The translations under genes and the position numbers were made by a program. Below the pieces are notes generated by a model, which made no database searches, had not been told where the DNA came from, and saw only the letters and a list, made by a program, of their open reading frames with translations. Positions 35,128 through 42,723 of a stretch of 64,000 bases of DNA are shown piece after piece. The DNA is from an uncultured Chloroflexota bacterium (lineage in GTDB: Bacteria > Chloroflexota > Anaerolineae > Anaerolineales > Anaerolineaceae). The DNA lies in contig CADACE010000006.1 in the NCBI GenBank assembly GCA_902786265.1, positions 62,001 through 126,000 of the forward strand, written 5' to 3'. Within the stretch, counting starts at the first letter, position 1. Every line of letters begins with the position of its first letter.

Positions 35128-36128
35128 GGAAGTATAATATAAGGAGACCCCGGTAATACCTTAACAAAATTTTTGCATAATAATTTCTTTAAGGTTTTGT
35201 ATAGACCGGGCAATAAAGGTTGGCTTCGACAAATTGATTTCAATCATCAGGTTTCAAATATCAGCAATGGAAGCTTTCTGAAATATAATGAGAACTTCGA
35301 AATACATTAACAAAACTTTAGTACGCTGATTTCTTTAAGATTATACATAAACCGGTCAATAAAACTCAGCTTCGACAAATTGATTTCAATGATCAGATCT
35401 CAGATATCAGCAATGGATACTGTCTGAAATATGATGAGAGCCCCGAATAACCTTAATAAATGTTTACCATACTGTTTTCTTTAAGATTTCGTATAAACCG
35501 GTCAATAAAGCTCGGCTTCGATAAATGTGTTTCAATGGTCATGTCTCAGCTATCAGCAATGAATGCTGTTTGAAATTCAATGAGAAGCCCGAACAACCTT
35601 AATAAATGTTTACCATACTGATTTCTTTAAGATTTTGTATAAACCGGTCAATAATGCGCAGCATCGATAAATGTGCTGCAATGGTCAGGTTTCAGATATC
35701 TCCAATAGATACTGTCTGAAATATAATGAGATCCCGAATAACCTTAATAAAAGTTTAGCAAACTATTTTCTTTAATGTTATGCATAAACCGGTCAATAAA
35801 GCTCACCTTCAATAAATGTGCTGCAATGGTCAGGTTTCAGTTGCCGGCAATAGATTCTGTCTGAAATGCAATGAGAACTCCAAACAACCTTAATAAAATC
35901 TTACTATACTGATTTCTTTAAGCTACTGTAGAAACCGGCAAATAAAGCTCAGCTTTGATAAATTGATTTCAATCATCAGGTTTCAGGTATCTGCAATGGA
36001 TGCTGTCTGAAATACAATGAGAGTCTCAAAAACCTTAACAAATATTTTGTAAACTAATTTCTTTAAGATTGTTTATAAGTCTGCCTATAAAAATCAACTT
36101 CGACAAATTGGTTTCAATGATTATATCT
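35128..36128. repeat. Tandem array of 146-bp AT-rich repeats (about 6.8 copies)
   Basis: Unit starts (the CCTTAAYAAA block) lie at 35159, 35305, 35451, 35597, 35742, 35888 and 36033, so the period is 145-146 bp. A partial tail precedes the first and a 96-bp partial ends the array. Conserved blocks are TTTCTTTAAGATTTTG, TATAAACCGGTCAATAAAGC, and an imperfect hairpin TTTCAGA...TCTGAAA with an 18-20 base interior, kept in most copies and with a paired change to CAGC/GCTG in copy 3. All frames are interrupted, so the array is non-coding. Copies are clearly diverged, which speaks against very recent expansion. Confidence 0.9.
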
Positions 36129-36187
36129 GGCTCAGAGGGCCTGACGTCATGCTATACCGCTGTGTTCTGAATAGATACTTATTATGA

Positions 36188-36193
36188 TATAAT
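36188..36193 (+). promoter_or_regulatory. Candidate -10 box of the LytTR gene
   Basis: TATAAT lies 26 bases before the GTG start at 36220. TTCTGA at 36165-36170 would be a weak -35 with a 17-bp spacer. Confidence 0.4.
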
Positions 36194-36219
36194 AATCGGA
36201 ATATAAAGGTTTTGCTGCA

Positions 36220-36690
36220 GTGAAAAATATTGATGTCCTGTTTGAAAAGAATCCGGATCTGAAAAACATCATCATTACCGTTTCAGCCTCGGGAATGGAT
36301 GAGCAGATCGAATTTTTGATGGACCTCATCAGAAACTCCGGAGGCAATGAACTGTTCGTACAGGACAGCAGCGGCAGGATCCGGCGCATCACGGAAGACC
36401 GTGTCATCCGTATACAGGCCGACAACAAAAGTCTTCTGGTTTCAACGATGGATGGGGAGTTCAGGCTCCGCAAAAGCATGCAGGAAGCGGAAAACATGCT
36501 CAAAAGCAGTATGTTTTTAAAAATTTCCCGCTTTGAGATCATTAATCTGCAAAAAGTAAAGAATTTTGATTTCACGATTGCAGGACAATTAAAAATCGAA
36601 TTTGAGAACGGGACAGCCACCTGGGCATCCCGGCGCTATATCCCATTGATCAGACAGCGTCTGTCGAAGAAAAGGACTGGTGATCTATGA
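36220..36690 (+). CDS. LytTR-domain DNA-binding regulator
   Basis: This 156-residue protein starts with GTG 36220 and ends with a LytTR DNA-binding domain (residues about 55-150: IQADNKSLLVSTMDGEFRLRKSM, FLKISRFEIINLQKVK, ATWASRRYIPLIRQRL). It has no receiver domain. Its stop overlaps the start of a DUF3021 membrane protein gene (ATGA, 36687-36690). LytTR-DUF3021 pairs are common two-gene units in which the membrane protein is thought to control the regulator. Autoregulation is likely but no direct repeats were assigned. Confidence 0.88.
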   Translation: MKNIDVLFEKNPDLKNIIITVSASGMDEQIEFLMDLIRNSGGNELFVQDSSGRIRRITEDRVIRIQADNKSLLVSTMDGEFRLRKSMQEAENMLKSSMFLKISRFEIINLQKVKNFDFTIAGQLKIEFENGTATWASRRYIPLIRQRLSKKRTGDL

Positions 36691-37154
36691 AGAAAAAGAT
36701 CCTCAAACTTGCTTTGGCCGGGTTTATACTCGGGATGATCATCGGAAACCTGATCTCCTGTCTCTCTTGTGACAAAAGTGCTGAGCCTCTCGTGATCGTC
36801 AGCCCGGTGCTGATCCGGCGGAGCGGCTCCGTCACAGCCGCAATGATTGTGAATACCCTGCTTTCAGGTCTGCTGGGTGCGGCCGCCATGGCAGGGATGA
36901 TCTTCCATGATCCGGACGGGTTCGACTGGGGAATGACGAAAGCGGCATTCTGCCATTTTCTGCTGATCATGGGTTTCAATATCCCGATCGCGCTTTACTG
37001 CGGCTGGTGCCCTCCCGATCCTTTAAGTCTGCTCATCTGGGTCGGGATCATGGCGCTGTGCTACCTCATCCTCTGGTTCATCATGTACCTGCGGTACAAG
37101 AAAGAGACAGCGGAGCTGAATGAACTGCTGAGGAGGAAACAGGATAGGGAATAG
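36687..37154 (+). CDS. DUF3021 membrane protein
   Basis: This 155-residue protein has four membrane segments (about residues 6-26, 49-70, 88-106, 113-133) and a charged C-terminal helix (LRYKKETAELNELLRRKQ). The pattern matches DUF3021, the membrane partner of LytTR regulators. It is coupled to the LytTR gene by ATGA overlap. A second family member lies at 38697-39152. Confidence 0.85.
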   Translation: MKKKILKLALAGFILGMIIGNLISCLSCDKSAEPLVIVSPVLIRRSGSVTAAMIVNTLLSGLLGAAAMAGMIFHDPDGFDWGMTKAAFCHFLLIMGFNIPIALYCGWCPPDPLSLLIWVGIMALCYLILWFIMYLRYKKETAELNELLRRKQDRE

Positions 37155-37383
37155 TGAACAGATTACAGGTTTTAAGCCACGTTCTTTTTCCCTCTGGGAG
37201 CTATAAGATTACACGATTTTTATTTTTAGGAGTCTAACTAAATCTTGTTGTAAACAAATAAAAAAAAACAAAACCGGCAAATTAATCCATAATAATTACT
37301 AACAATCGATTTATTTTGCAAGACAAATGATATAATATTATCTGAATAATAACTGCTATAAACTATAATACAGAGGAGATAAT

Positions 37384-37656
37384 ATGGCTAATTCATCCAG
37401 TTATACACATCGCATAGACCCGACACTCAGAGCACAAAGCGAAGCTCTTTTCAATGAATTGGGAATGTCTCTTGGAACTGCCATCAATGTATTCCTGAAA
37501 AAATCTGTACGTGTCGGAGGCTTTCCTTTTGATGTCAGCCTCGACACTCCAAACAGGGAAACACTGGAAGCCATGCTTGAAGTTGAAAAAATCGCAAAAA
37601 ACCCGGAAGTTAAAGCTTACAGCGTGGATGAAGCCCTGGAAGAGCTGAAAAAATGA
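37384..37656 (+). CDS. dinJ: DinJ/RelB-family antitoxin
   Basis: This 90-residue protein has the ribbon-helix-helix N-terminus (THRIDPTLRAQSEALFNELGMSLGTAINVFLKKSVRVGGFPF) of RelB/DinJ antitoxins, which bind both the operator and the toxin. The ribosome site GAGGAG is 6 bases upstream. TATAAT at 37331-37336 within a small palindrome (ATAATATTAT) is the likely promoter and autoregulated operator. It is coupled to the toxin gene by ATGA at 37653-37656. Confidence 0.9.
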   Translation: MANSSSYTHRIDPTLRAQSEALFNELGMSLGTAINVFLKKSVRVGGFPFDVSLDTPNRETLEAMLEVEKIAKNPEVKAYSVDEALEELKK

Positions 37657-37955
37657 GTGTTCAATATAAATACAGGATCAAATGGTCCTCCAGTTTCAAA
37701 AAGGACTACAAGCTAGCCATCAAACGAGGATATGATATAAGCCTTCTTGATGATGTCATCAGATTGATAGCAATGGGAAATCAGCAATCAATATTGACAG
37801 AAAAGTACAGCGATCATGAGTTAAGCGGTAACTGGAAAGGACACAGAGAGCTCCACATCCTGCCTGATTGGCTATTGATCTATTATCTGGAGAATGATAT
37901 TTTAGTCTTGAACCTTACCAGAACAGGTACCCACAGCGACCTTTTCAAAAAGTAG
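37653..37955 (+). CDS. yafQ: YafQ-family mRNA interferase toxin
   Basis: This 100-residue RelE-fold protein cuts mRNA on the ribosome. The expected catalytic residues are present: SDHELSGNWKGHRELHI (His), PDWLLIYY (Asp) and RTGTHSDLF (His). Length fits the family. It directly follows and overlaps its antitoxin gene and ends at a bidirectional terminator. Confidence 0.92.
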   Translation: MSVQYKYRIKWSSSFKKDYKLAIKRGYDISLLDDVIRLIAMGNQQSILTEKYSDHELSGNWKGHRELHILPDWLLIYYLENDILVLNLTRTGTHSDLFKK

Positions 37956-37961
37956 TAAGAA

Positions 37962-38003
37962 AACAACTCCCTCATGATTGAACGGGAGTTGTTTTTGTTT
38001 TTG
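37962..38003. terminator. Bidirectional terminator of the toxin-antitoxin operon
   Basis: AACAACTCCC and GGGAGTTGTT form a 10-bp stem with a 12-base loop followed by TTTGTTTTTG. On the minus strand TTTTCTT follows, so it also serves the small gene at 38023-38193. Confidence 0.85.
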
Positions 38004-38022
38004 TACACTGACACCTGATACT

Positions 38023-38193
38023 TTATTCCTCTTTATTTTTGGCTATCATTGTGCAGATGACAATGGCAATGCCGCCGGCAAATACAGCCAGCCAGGCCGG
38101 AAAATCCGGCGCTGCATATCTCAGGATAAACATAACCAACACAGATACCATTGCAATGGCGGGAATCACGACTTTCAGATTTTTCTTACCCAT
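38023..38193 (-). CDS. Small two-helix membrane protein (56 residues)
   Basis: This short gene has a near-perfect ribosome site (AAAGGAG, 8 bases before ATG 38193). The product has a basic start (MGKKNLK), a first membrane segment (VVIPAIAMVSVLVMFIL), RYAAPDFPAW, a second segment (LAVFAGGIAIVICTMIA) and a charged end KNKEE. No family is recognised. It converges on the toxin-antitoxin terminator. Its size and topology fit small membrane modulators or bacteriocin-immunity-like proteins, which is only a guess. Confidence 0.7.
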   Translation of the reverse strand: MGKKNLKVVIPAIAMVSVLVMFILRYAAPDFPAWLAVFAGGIAIVICTMIAKNKEE

Positions 38194-38372
38194 AAAATTA
38201 CTCCTTTTTTTAATCGGGGCTCATGGTACAGGATGAAATGTCCGGTTAAAACATTTGAGGGAATTTCTATCCGGAAACTTCGCAAAACGCTCGATCCACT
38301 ACACCCTATACCCTTCAAAATTGATTCTTTCATTATATTGAATAGACTTACCCCGAGACATCCCGGATTCCC

Positions 38373-38508
38373 GAACGGTTGATTTTGCTGCCTGAATGGC
38401 AAAAATGCAAGGAGTAAGTAAAAAAAGGACATGAAATACAGAAATTACTGCATTCTTATTTCATCCTGACAACATTACTTACCACTCAGCCCGGAAAATC
38501 AACCGTTC
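38373..38508. repeat. 136-nt nested palindromic element
   Basis: The outer arms GAACGGTTGATTTT (38373-38386) and AAAATCAACCGTTC (38495-38508) are perfect inverted repeats. Inside them GTAAGTAA (38414-38421) pairs with TTACTTAC (38475-38482), and ATGAAATA (38431-38438) with TATTTCAT (38457-38464); GCTG/CAGC extends the outer stem. The whole can fold as one long stem with internal loops. It may be a structured RNA or a small inverted-repeat (MITE-like) element; no target duplication was seen. Confidence 0.7.
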
Positions 38509-38661
38509 ATACCGTTTGATGTCCTGTTTTTCACGTTTTACGGTAAATTGTGTTCAGGATATGAAGCTTTTGATGGGTTTACTCAAAAAGTATCTTTTAG
38601 GATTGCCTTCAGCACTCCATATGGGGATAAACCCAAAGAGCAGGTTCTGATCATTAAGTGA
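38470..38661 (+). pseudogene. Open segment without start, possible gene remnant
   Basis: The frame from 38470 to TGA 38659-38661 is open for 63 codons with protein-like content (FDVLFFTFYGKL, FTQKVSFRIAFSTPYGDK, EQVLIIK) but has no start codon or ribosome site. It begins inside the palindromic element, which may have disrupted a gene. No family recognised. Confidence 0.25.
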
Positions 38662-38696
38662 TCGGTAAAACGCTGCACAATGCCGGGGAAAATGAT

Positions 38697-39152
38697 ATGA
38701 AGAAGAAAATCCTGAAATATGCGGGGATCGGATTTCTGATCGGGATCGCGGTCGGAAACATTATCGCGCTGTTTCCCTTCCTGTTTGGGAAAAGAGAATT
38801 TTCCCCGGTTCCTCAGGCCCTGACAGAAAAACTCGGTTCAGCGGAAAGCGCTTTTCTGATCCAGACGCTGCTTTCCGGTCTATTGGGAGCCGTGAGCTTT
38901 GCCGGGATGCTCTTCTATGAGCGGGATGACTGGCCAATGATTCAGTCCGCAGTAATTCACTGGATGCTGATCATGCTTTTTTATTTTCCCATCGCGCTTT
39001 ACTGCGGCTGGATCTCGGAAGATCCGCGGGAAATGCTGATCATGGCGCTCATCATGACCGCCGCTTATGTGCTGATCTGGCTGTTCATGTATTTGCATTA
39101 CCGGAAGGAGGCTGAAGAGCTCAATCGGGAACTGGATAGAAGGGAATCTTAG
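38697..39152 (+). CDS. Second DUF3021 membrane protein (orphan)
   Basis: From ATG 38697 the product has 151 residues and four membrane segments, and is clearly paralogous to the protein at 36687 (shared MKKKILK start, LLSGLLGA, PIALYCGW, then a Tyr/Arg-rich charged tail). Unlike the first copy it has no LytTR gene in front; upstream lie the palindrome and a possible gene remnant. A start 13 codons earlier lacks a ribosome site. Confidence 0.8.
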   Translation: MKKKILKYAGIGFLIGIAVGNIIALFPFLFGKREFSPVPQALTEKLGSAESAFLIQTLLSGLLGAVSFAGMLFYERDDWPMIQSAVIHWMLIMLFYFPIALYCGWISEDPREMLIMALIMTAAYVLIWLFMYLHYRKEAEELNRELDRRES

Positions 39153-39315
39153 GGAGCAGGGATCAGGATATAGGGAATAGGCAGAATGCTGATCCATGGC
39201 CGCAGATTGCTGATCGCTGAGCGGGAAGCGCCGTTTCCCGGGGCCTGATTCAGAGAACAAATTGATTAAGGGAAGAAATTCTCTATAAAACAGTTTGAAA
39301 TGAAAGGATAAAATC

Positions 39316-39813
39316 ATGAATAAATCGAAACATTTAGTTTTATTTTTGCTGATCACAGCAATCAGCCTTGTTTCTTTTGGATACGTATCAGCGGCACAAC
39401 CGCCAAAAGACTGCGATGAATGCAAAGCCTGGGTAAGTGAAATGTGTTCTCAACCCGGAATGGATGAAGACTGCGAAAAAAACATGTATGATTCAGCATG
39501 CGGTCATTGTTCATCCGGCAGCAGCACAGAAGGAGCCCAAACTCCTGTGATCTACATCCGCCCGTCCGATGATACCGGAGAATATTATATCAATGACAAT
39601 AACAAGAAGGATTATGTTTCCTTCAAGAATTGGAACGGTTGTATGCAGTATTTCGGTGACGCCGAGAAATGCTCCAAAATCGTGACTGATCCCTGCGAGA
39701 GTTGCATGGGTACCTGCCTGGATCTTCGGTCAAAGGGATTTAAACTCTCTGCGACCTGCAGCGTGATCTGCAGTTCCGAATGCGCGAAGACAGGCAGCGA
39801 AGGGGAAAAATAA
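39316..39813 (+). CDS. Secreted cysteine-rich protein (14 Cys), unknown
   Basis: This 165-residue protein has a signal peptide (cleavage after VSA, about residue 26) and a mature part with 14 cysteines in CxxC-like spacing (DCDEC, CSQPGMDEDC, ACGHC; later NGC, DPCESCMGTC, TCSVICSSEC). The even number suggests seven disulphides or metal sites. A central spacer (VIYIRPSDDTGEYYINDNN) has no Cys. The ribosome site is AAAGGA. No family is recognised. Confidence 0.8.
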   Translation: MNKSKHLVLFLLITAISLVSFGYVSAAQPPKDCDECKAWVSEMCSQPGMDEDCEKNMYDSACGHCSSGSSTEGAQTPVIYIRPSDDTGEYYINDNNKKDYVSFKNWNGCMQYFGDAEKCSKIVTDPCESCMGTCLDLRSKGFKLSATCSVICSSECAKTGSEGEK

Positions 39814-39888
39814 CAAGGGAATTTCTATAAGATATCAGGGATCAGGAGCAGGCATTTTCACTTCCTGCTGACTCCTAACCCCACACAA

Positions 39889-39925
39889 AGAAAGAAGCAC
39901 AAGGTTTTTCCCTTTGCTTCTTTCT
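39889..39925 (+). terminator. Hairpin after the cysteine-rich protein gene
   Basis: AGAAAGAAGCA pairs with TGCTTCTTTCT (11 bp) around a T-rich interior. The T tract after the stem is short, so it may be a weak or bidirectional terminator. Otherwise 39814-40040 shows only ATCAGG-type low-complexity sequence. Confidence 0.6.
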
Positions 39926-40041
39926 GTCTTAAAACAAACTGATCGTTCATAAGAAAGCTCACAATATGTCTGAACCGTTGTTTCCTCAAAAAATTCACAG
40001 AGAGTCAGGATTCCGTGCTGTTTCCGGACAATTGACTCCTT

Positions 40042-40068
40042 TTGAACAGGTACAAAATAAGATATAAT
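40042..40068 (+). promoter_or_regulatory. Candidate promoter of the AIM24-family gene
   Basis: TTGAAC (40042-40047) and TATAAT (40063-40068, preceded by AGA) are 15 bp apart. TSS would lie about 115 bases before the gene. Confidence 0.45.
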
Positions 40069-40189
40069 CATAAAAGTATATATTTTCCTGAATACAGGAA
40101 AGCCCGGCCGATGAAGCTGTTCGCAGATAAACAATTCTGACAGAAACAGTATTTCACTCCCGGCTTCAGAATTATGAAAGAGGTGTTAT

Positions 40190-40891
40190 ATGAATTACGA
40201 AATAAAATATGAACCGTTTCCGGTTCTGGTGATGGATCTGAACAACGGAGAAGAAGTCCAGTGCCAATCCGGTGCCATGTCCTGGATGAGCCCCAATATG
40301 GAAATGCAGACTTCCACCGGCGGCGGACTCGGCAAGCTTTTCGGGCGGGTATTTTCCGGTGAACACGCGTTTGTCAACAAATACATTGCGCACGGGAACG
40401 GTTTTATCGCGTTTTCCAGTGATTTTGTCGGGAAGATCATCGCGGTCGAAATTAAACCAGGGCAGGATTTTGTCGTACAGAAAAGCGGATATCTGGCTTC
40501 CTACGGGAATGTCGAGCAGTCAGTATTCTTCCAGAAAAAACTCGGCGCAGCCTTTTTCGGCGGAGAAGGCTTTATCATGCAGCGCTTCTCCGGGAGCGGA
40601 CTCGTCTTTGTCGAAATTGACGGTTACTGCGAAGAGCGCCAGCTGGCCGCGGGCGAAAAGCTGATCCTCAGCACCGGATATCTTGCCGCCATGGAAGCTT
40701 CCTGCAGTATGGATGTCCAGACCGTGAAGGGTGCCATGAATGTCCTCTTCGGTTCTGAGAATATTTTCCACACAGTCGTGACCGGTCCGGGAAAAATCTA
40801 TATCCAGACCAAACCGATCGCCCAGGTCGCCGCGGCTCTGAAGCCCTACTTCCCGCCGCCGGTAACAAACTCATCGTCTTCGAGTAATTAG
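40190..40891 (+). CDS. AIM24/TIGR00266 family protein
   Basis: This 233-residue soluble protein is a beta-rich AIM24-type protein (QSGAMSWMSPNMEM, GFIAFSSDFVGKIIAVEI, QKSGYLAS, FGGEGFIMQRFSGSG, AGEKLILSTGYLAA). The family is widespread in bacteria and archaea and its biochemical role is unknown. GAGGTG precedes the ATG. It ends in a Ser-rich tail and a strong terminator; it appears to be a single-gene unit. Confidence 0.9.
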   Translation: MNYEIKYEPFPVLVMDLNNGEEVQCQSGAMSWMSPNMEMQTSTGGGLGKLFGRVFSGEHAFVNKYIAHGNGFIAFSSDFVGKIIAVEIKPGQDFVVQKSGYLASYGNVEQSVFFQKKLGAAFFGGEGFIMQRFSGSGLVFVEIDGYCEERQLAAGEKLILSTGYLAAMEASCSMDVQTVKGAMNVLFGSENIFHTVVTGPGKIYIQTKPIAQVAAALKPYFPPPVTNSSSSSN

Positions 40892-40918
40892 AATACAGAT
40901 TACCGGATAGATTATAAG

Positions 40919-40958
40919 AAAGGGCTGCCGCTAAAAAATCGCGTATCAGCCCTTTTTC
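40919..40958 (+). terminator. Terminator of the AIM24-family gene
   Basis: AAAGGGCTG pairs with CAGCCCTTT, followed by TTC; the loop is 19 bases. Confidence 0.8.
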
Positions 40959-41119
40959 ATTGCAGGAGGGACAAAGCCCATACCCCGAAGTGTTTATTAC
41001 TCAGCGGGTTCATAATTTACCCCATAAGGAAACCGCCGGTCACAGATCCCTGAAAACAGTTTATTCAGATAACACGTATGGATTTTTCCGGAATGGACTG
41101 CCAATTTTCTATTTTTGAG

Positions 41120-41125
41120 TATAAT
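41120..41125 (+). promoter_or_regulatory. -10 box directly before the FmdB gene
   Basis: TATAAT ends 8 bases before the ATG at 41134, so transcription should start at or within a couple of bases of the start codon (a leaderless mRNA). The -35 (TGGACT at 41094) is poor. Confidence 0.45.
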
Positions 41126-41133
41126 AATGAAAT

Positions 41134-41457
41134 ATGCCTACGTATACTTATCGATGTGAAACCTGCGGTCACCAGTTTGACATTTTCCAGCATTTTACTG
41201 ATGATGCGCTTACTGATTGTCCTGAATGCGGAAAGCAAACATTGCATAAAGTTTATTCGCCGGTAGGAATTGTATTTAAAGGCTCCGGATTCTACTCGAC
41301 AGACAATCGTTCACCCTCCGGACAGACACCATTCCATCACGAGTCATCCGCATCTGAAGAGGGTCATCACGAGACCGCAGCTGACAAAAAAACGGACACA
41401 GCCGCAAAAACCACTGAAACTGCTTCCGCGCCTAAGACAGATTCCGCAAAAGCCTGA
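41134..41457 (+). CDS. FmdB-family zinc ribbon protein
   Basis: This 107-residue protein begins with the FmdB zinc ribbon (MPTYTYRCETCGHQF, later CPECGKQTLHKVY; four cysteines in two CxxC knuckles). The second half is low-complexity, rich in Ser, Thr, Lys and Ala. FmdB proteins are common, small and poorly understood; some are linked to amide/nitrile or methanol metabolism regulation. No ribosome site precedes the ATG, in line with a leaderless transcript. The small membrane protein gene follows. Confidence 0.9.
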   Translation: MPTYTYRCETCGHQFDIFQHFTDDALTDCPECGKQTLHKVYSPVGIVFKGSGFYSTDNRSPSGQTPFHHESSASEEGHHETAADKKTDTAAKTTETASAPKTDSAKA

Positions 41458-41502
41458 TTTCGGACATCACGGGTGGGAAACCCGATTTATAAGGAGTATC
41501 AA

Positions 41503-41670
41503 ATGAGAGAAAAGAAAAGCAAAGCACAAACCAGAGCTGACAAAGCCCAAAGAGAAGAAAATCGTCAGAAATCCCAGCAGCAGCGGACACAAAGAACCTG
41601 GGGCATCGGGATCGCTGTTATTTCGATCCTGCTTGTGCTCTCGATGGTGCTTTCTTCCGTCCGCTTCTAA
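41503..41670 (+). CDS. Small basic single-pass membrane protein
   Basis: From ATG 41503 (AAGGAG 7 bases upstream) the product has 55 residues: a highly charged N-terminal helix (KKSKAQTRADKAQREENRQK) and one C-terminal membrane segment (GIGIAVISILLVLSMVL). It resembles small tail-anchored proteins of unknown role found beside housekeeping genes. A longer frame from 41473 has no ribosome site. Confidence 0.65.
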   Translation: MREKKSKAQTRADKAQREENRQKSQQQRTQRTWGIGIAVISILLVLSMVLSSVRF

Positions 41671-41694
41671 TCGTTCGCAAAATTACAATTTATC

Positions 41695-41726
41695 ACTCGC
41701 CTGAAACCCAGGTGAGTATTTTTGTT
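41695..41726 (+). terminator. Terminator overlapping the start of the methyltransferase gene
   Basis: ACTCGCCTG pairs with CAGGTGAGT (5-base loop) followed by ATTTTTGTTT. The T tract coincides with the TTG start candidate of the next gene, and the GGTGAG part of the stem is also its only ribosome-site-like sequence. Confidence 0.7.
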
Positions 41727-42723
41727 TAAGTATATCATGGCATTATCACATACGCTTCTCAACCAGCTGCTGCCGCGGTCATTCCGAAAAAGGAATGCTC
41801 TGTTTACCGATACGGAAACCACTGCCTATCGGGTTTTCAACGGCTATTGTGAAGGATGTCCGGATGTTTCAGTCGACAGATACGGTTCCACCGCGGTGAT
41901 CCACTGGATGAATAAAAAGGACAAGCCGCAGGAGCAGGATCTTGACCTTCTCTGTGATTTATGCTTCGATCATATACCAGGAATCGAGACCGTCCTGTTC
42001 AAAAACCGGTATTCCCCTGTCAACGACGAAAAAAAAGGAATCTTTCTGCGCGGGAACCATCCGGAAAAAAACATCCGTGAATGGGGGATCCCGTACCAAA
42101 TCAATTTGCTGCTTAACAAGGACTGCGGTTTTTACCTGGACAGCGCATTGCTGAGGAAATGGCTGCTTGAGAACGCGGCCGGGAAACGGGTCCTCAACAC
42201 ATTTGCTTATACCGGCAGCCTCGGTGACGCCGCGGAAGCCGGCGGAGCCCTTTCTGTCACGCAGACAGACCTGAACCGTAATTACCTGCACGCAATACAT
42301 GAAAAACAGGAATATCTCTTCGGTGATTTTTTCCATGTATCAGCCTCACTGCGCCGCTCCGGAAGGCTTTTCGATCTCATCCTGCTGGACCCGCCTTTTT
42401 TTGCCGCAAGCGGGAGAAGCGCCAAAGTCGACCAGGCTCACAACGCCGTTTCCCTGATCAATAAGGTCCGGCCTCTGGCGGCACATCAGGGAAAAATCAT
42501 CGCTGTCAATAATGCCCTGTTCCTTTCCGGAAAAGAATTCCTCGCGCAGCTTGAAACCATATGCGGAGACTGCCTTTCCATTGGTGAGATCATTCCCGTT
42601 CCGGAATCGTTCTTTGGTTACGCTCCGATCCAAAACGAAAGCCTGCCCTGCGACCCGGCACCCTTCAATCATCCGACCAAAATCATCATATTAAATGTCC
42701 TTCGAAAGGACGAACGGGCATGA
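41722..42723 (+). CDS. RlmI/RlmK-like class I SAM methyltransferase
   Basis: This 333-residue enzyme probably methylates a base of 23S rRNA. The N-terminus shows RVFNGYCEGCPDVSVDRYG; the Rossmann core has VLNTFAYTGSLG (SAM-binding loop), then LDPPFF (catalytic loop of base methyltransferases). It is shorter at the N-terminus than RlmI and lacks a clear PUA domain. The start may be TTG 41722, with GGTGAG 5 bases before, or ATG 41737 without ribosome site. It overlaps the next gene by ATGA. Confidence 0.82.
   Translation: MFKYIMALSHTLLNQLLPRSFRKRNALFTDTETTAYRVFNGYCEGCPDVSVDRYGSTAVIHWMNKKDKPQEQDLDLLCDLCFDHIPGIETVLFKNRYSPVNDEKKGIFLRGNHPEKNIREWGIPYQINLLLNKDCGFYLDSALLRKWLLENAAGKRVLNTFAYTGSLGDAAEAGGALSVTQTDLNRNYLHAIHEKQEYLFGDFFHVSASLRRSGRLFDLILLDPPFFAASGRSAKVDQAHNAVSLINKVRPLAAHQGKIIAVNNALFLSGKEFLAQLETICGDCLSIGEIIPVPESFFGYAPIQNESLPCDPAPFNHPTKIIILNVLRKDERA

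Noticed and set aside
35128..36128. CRISPR array
   Set aside because: The repeat unit is 146 bp with diverged copies and no unique spacers of 30-40 bp; no cas genes are in the window.
39835..40134. 99-codon minus-strand frame between the cysteine-rich and AIM24 genes
   Set aside because: It runs through the terminator hairpin and low-complexity sequence and lacks a ribosome site.
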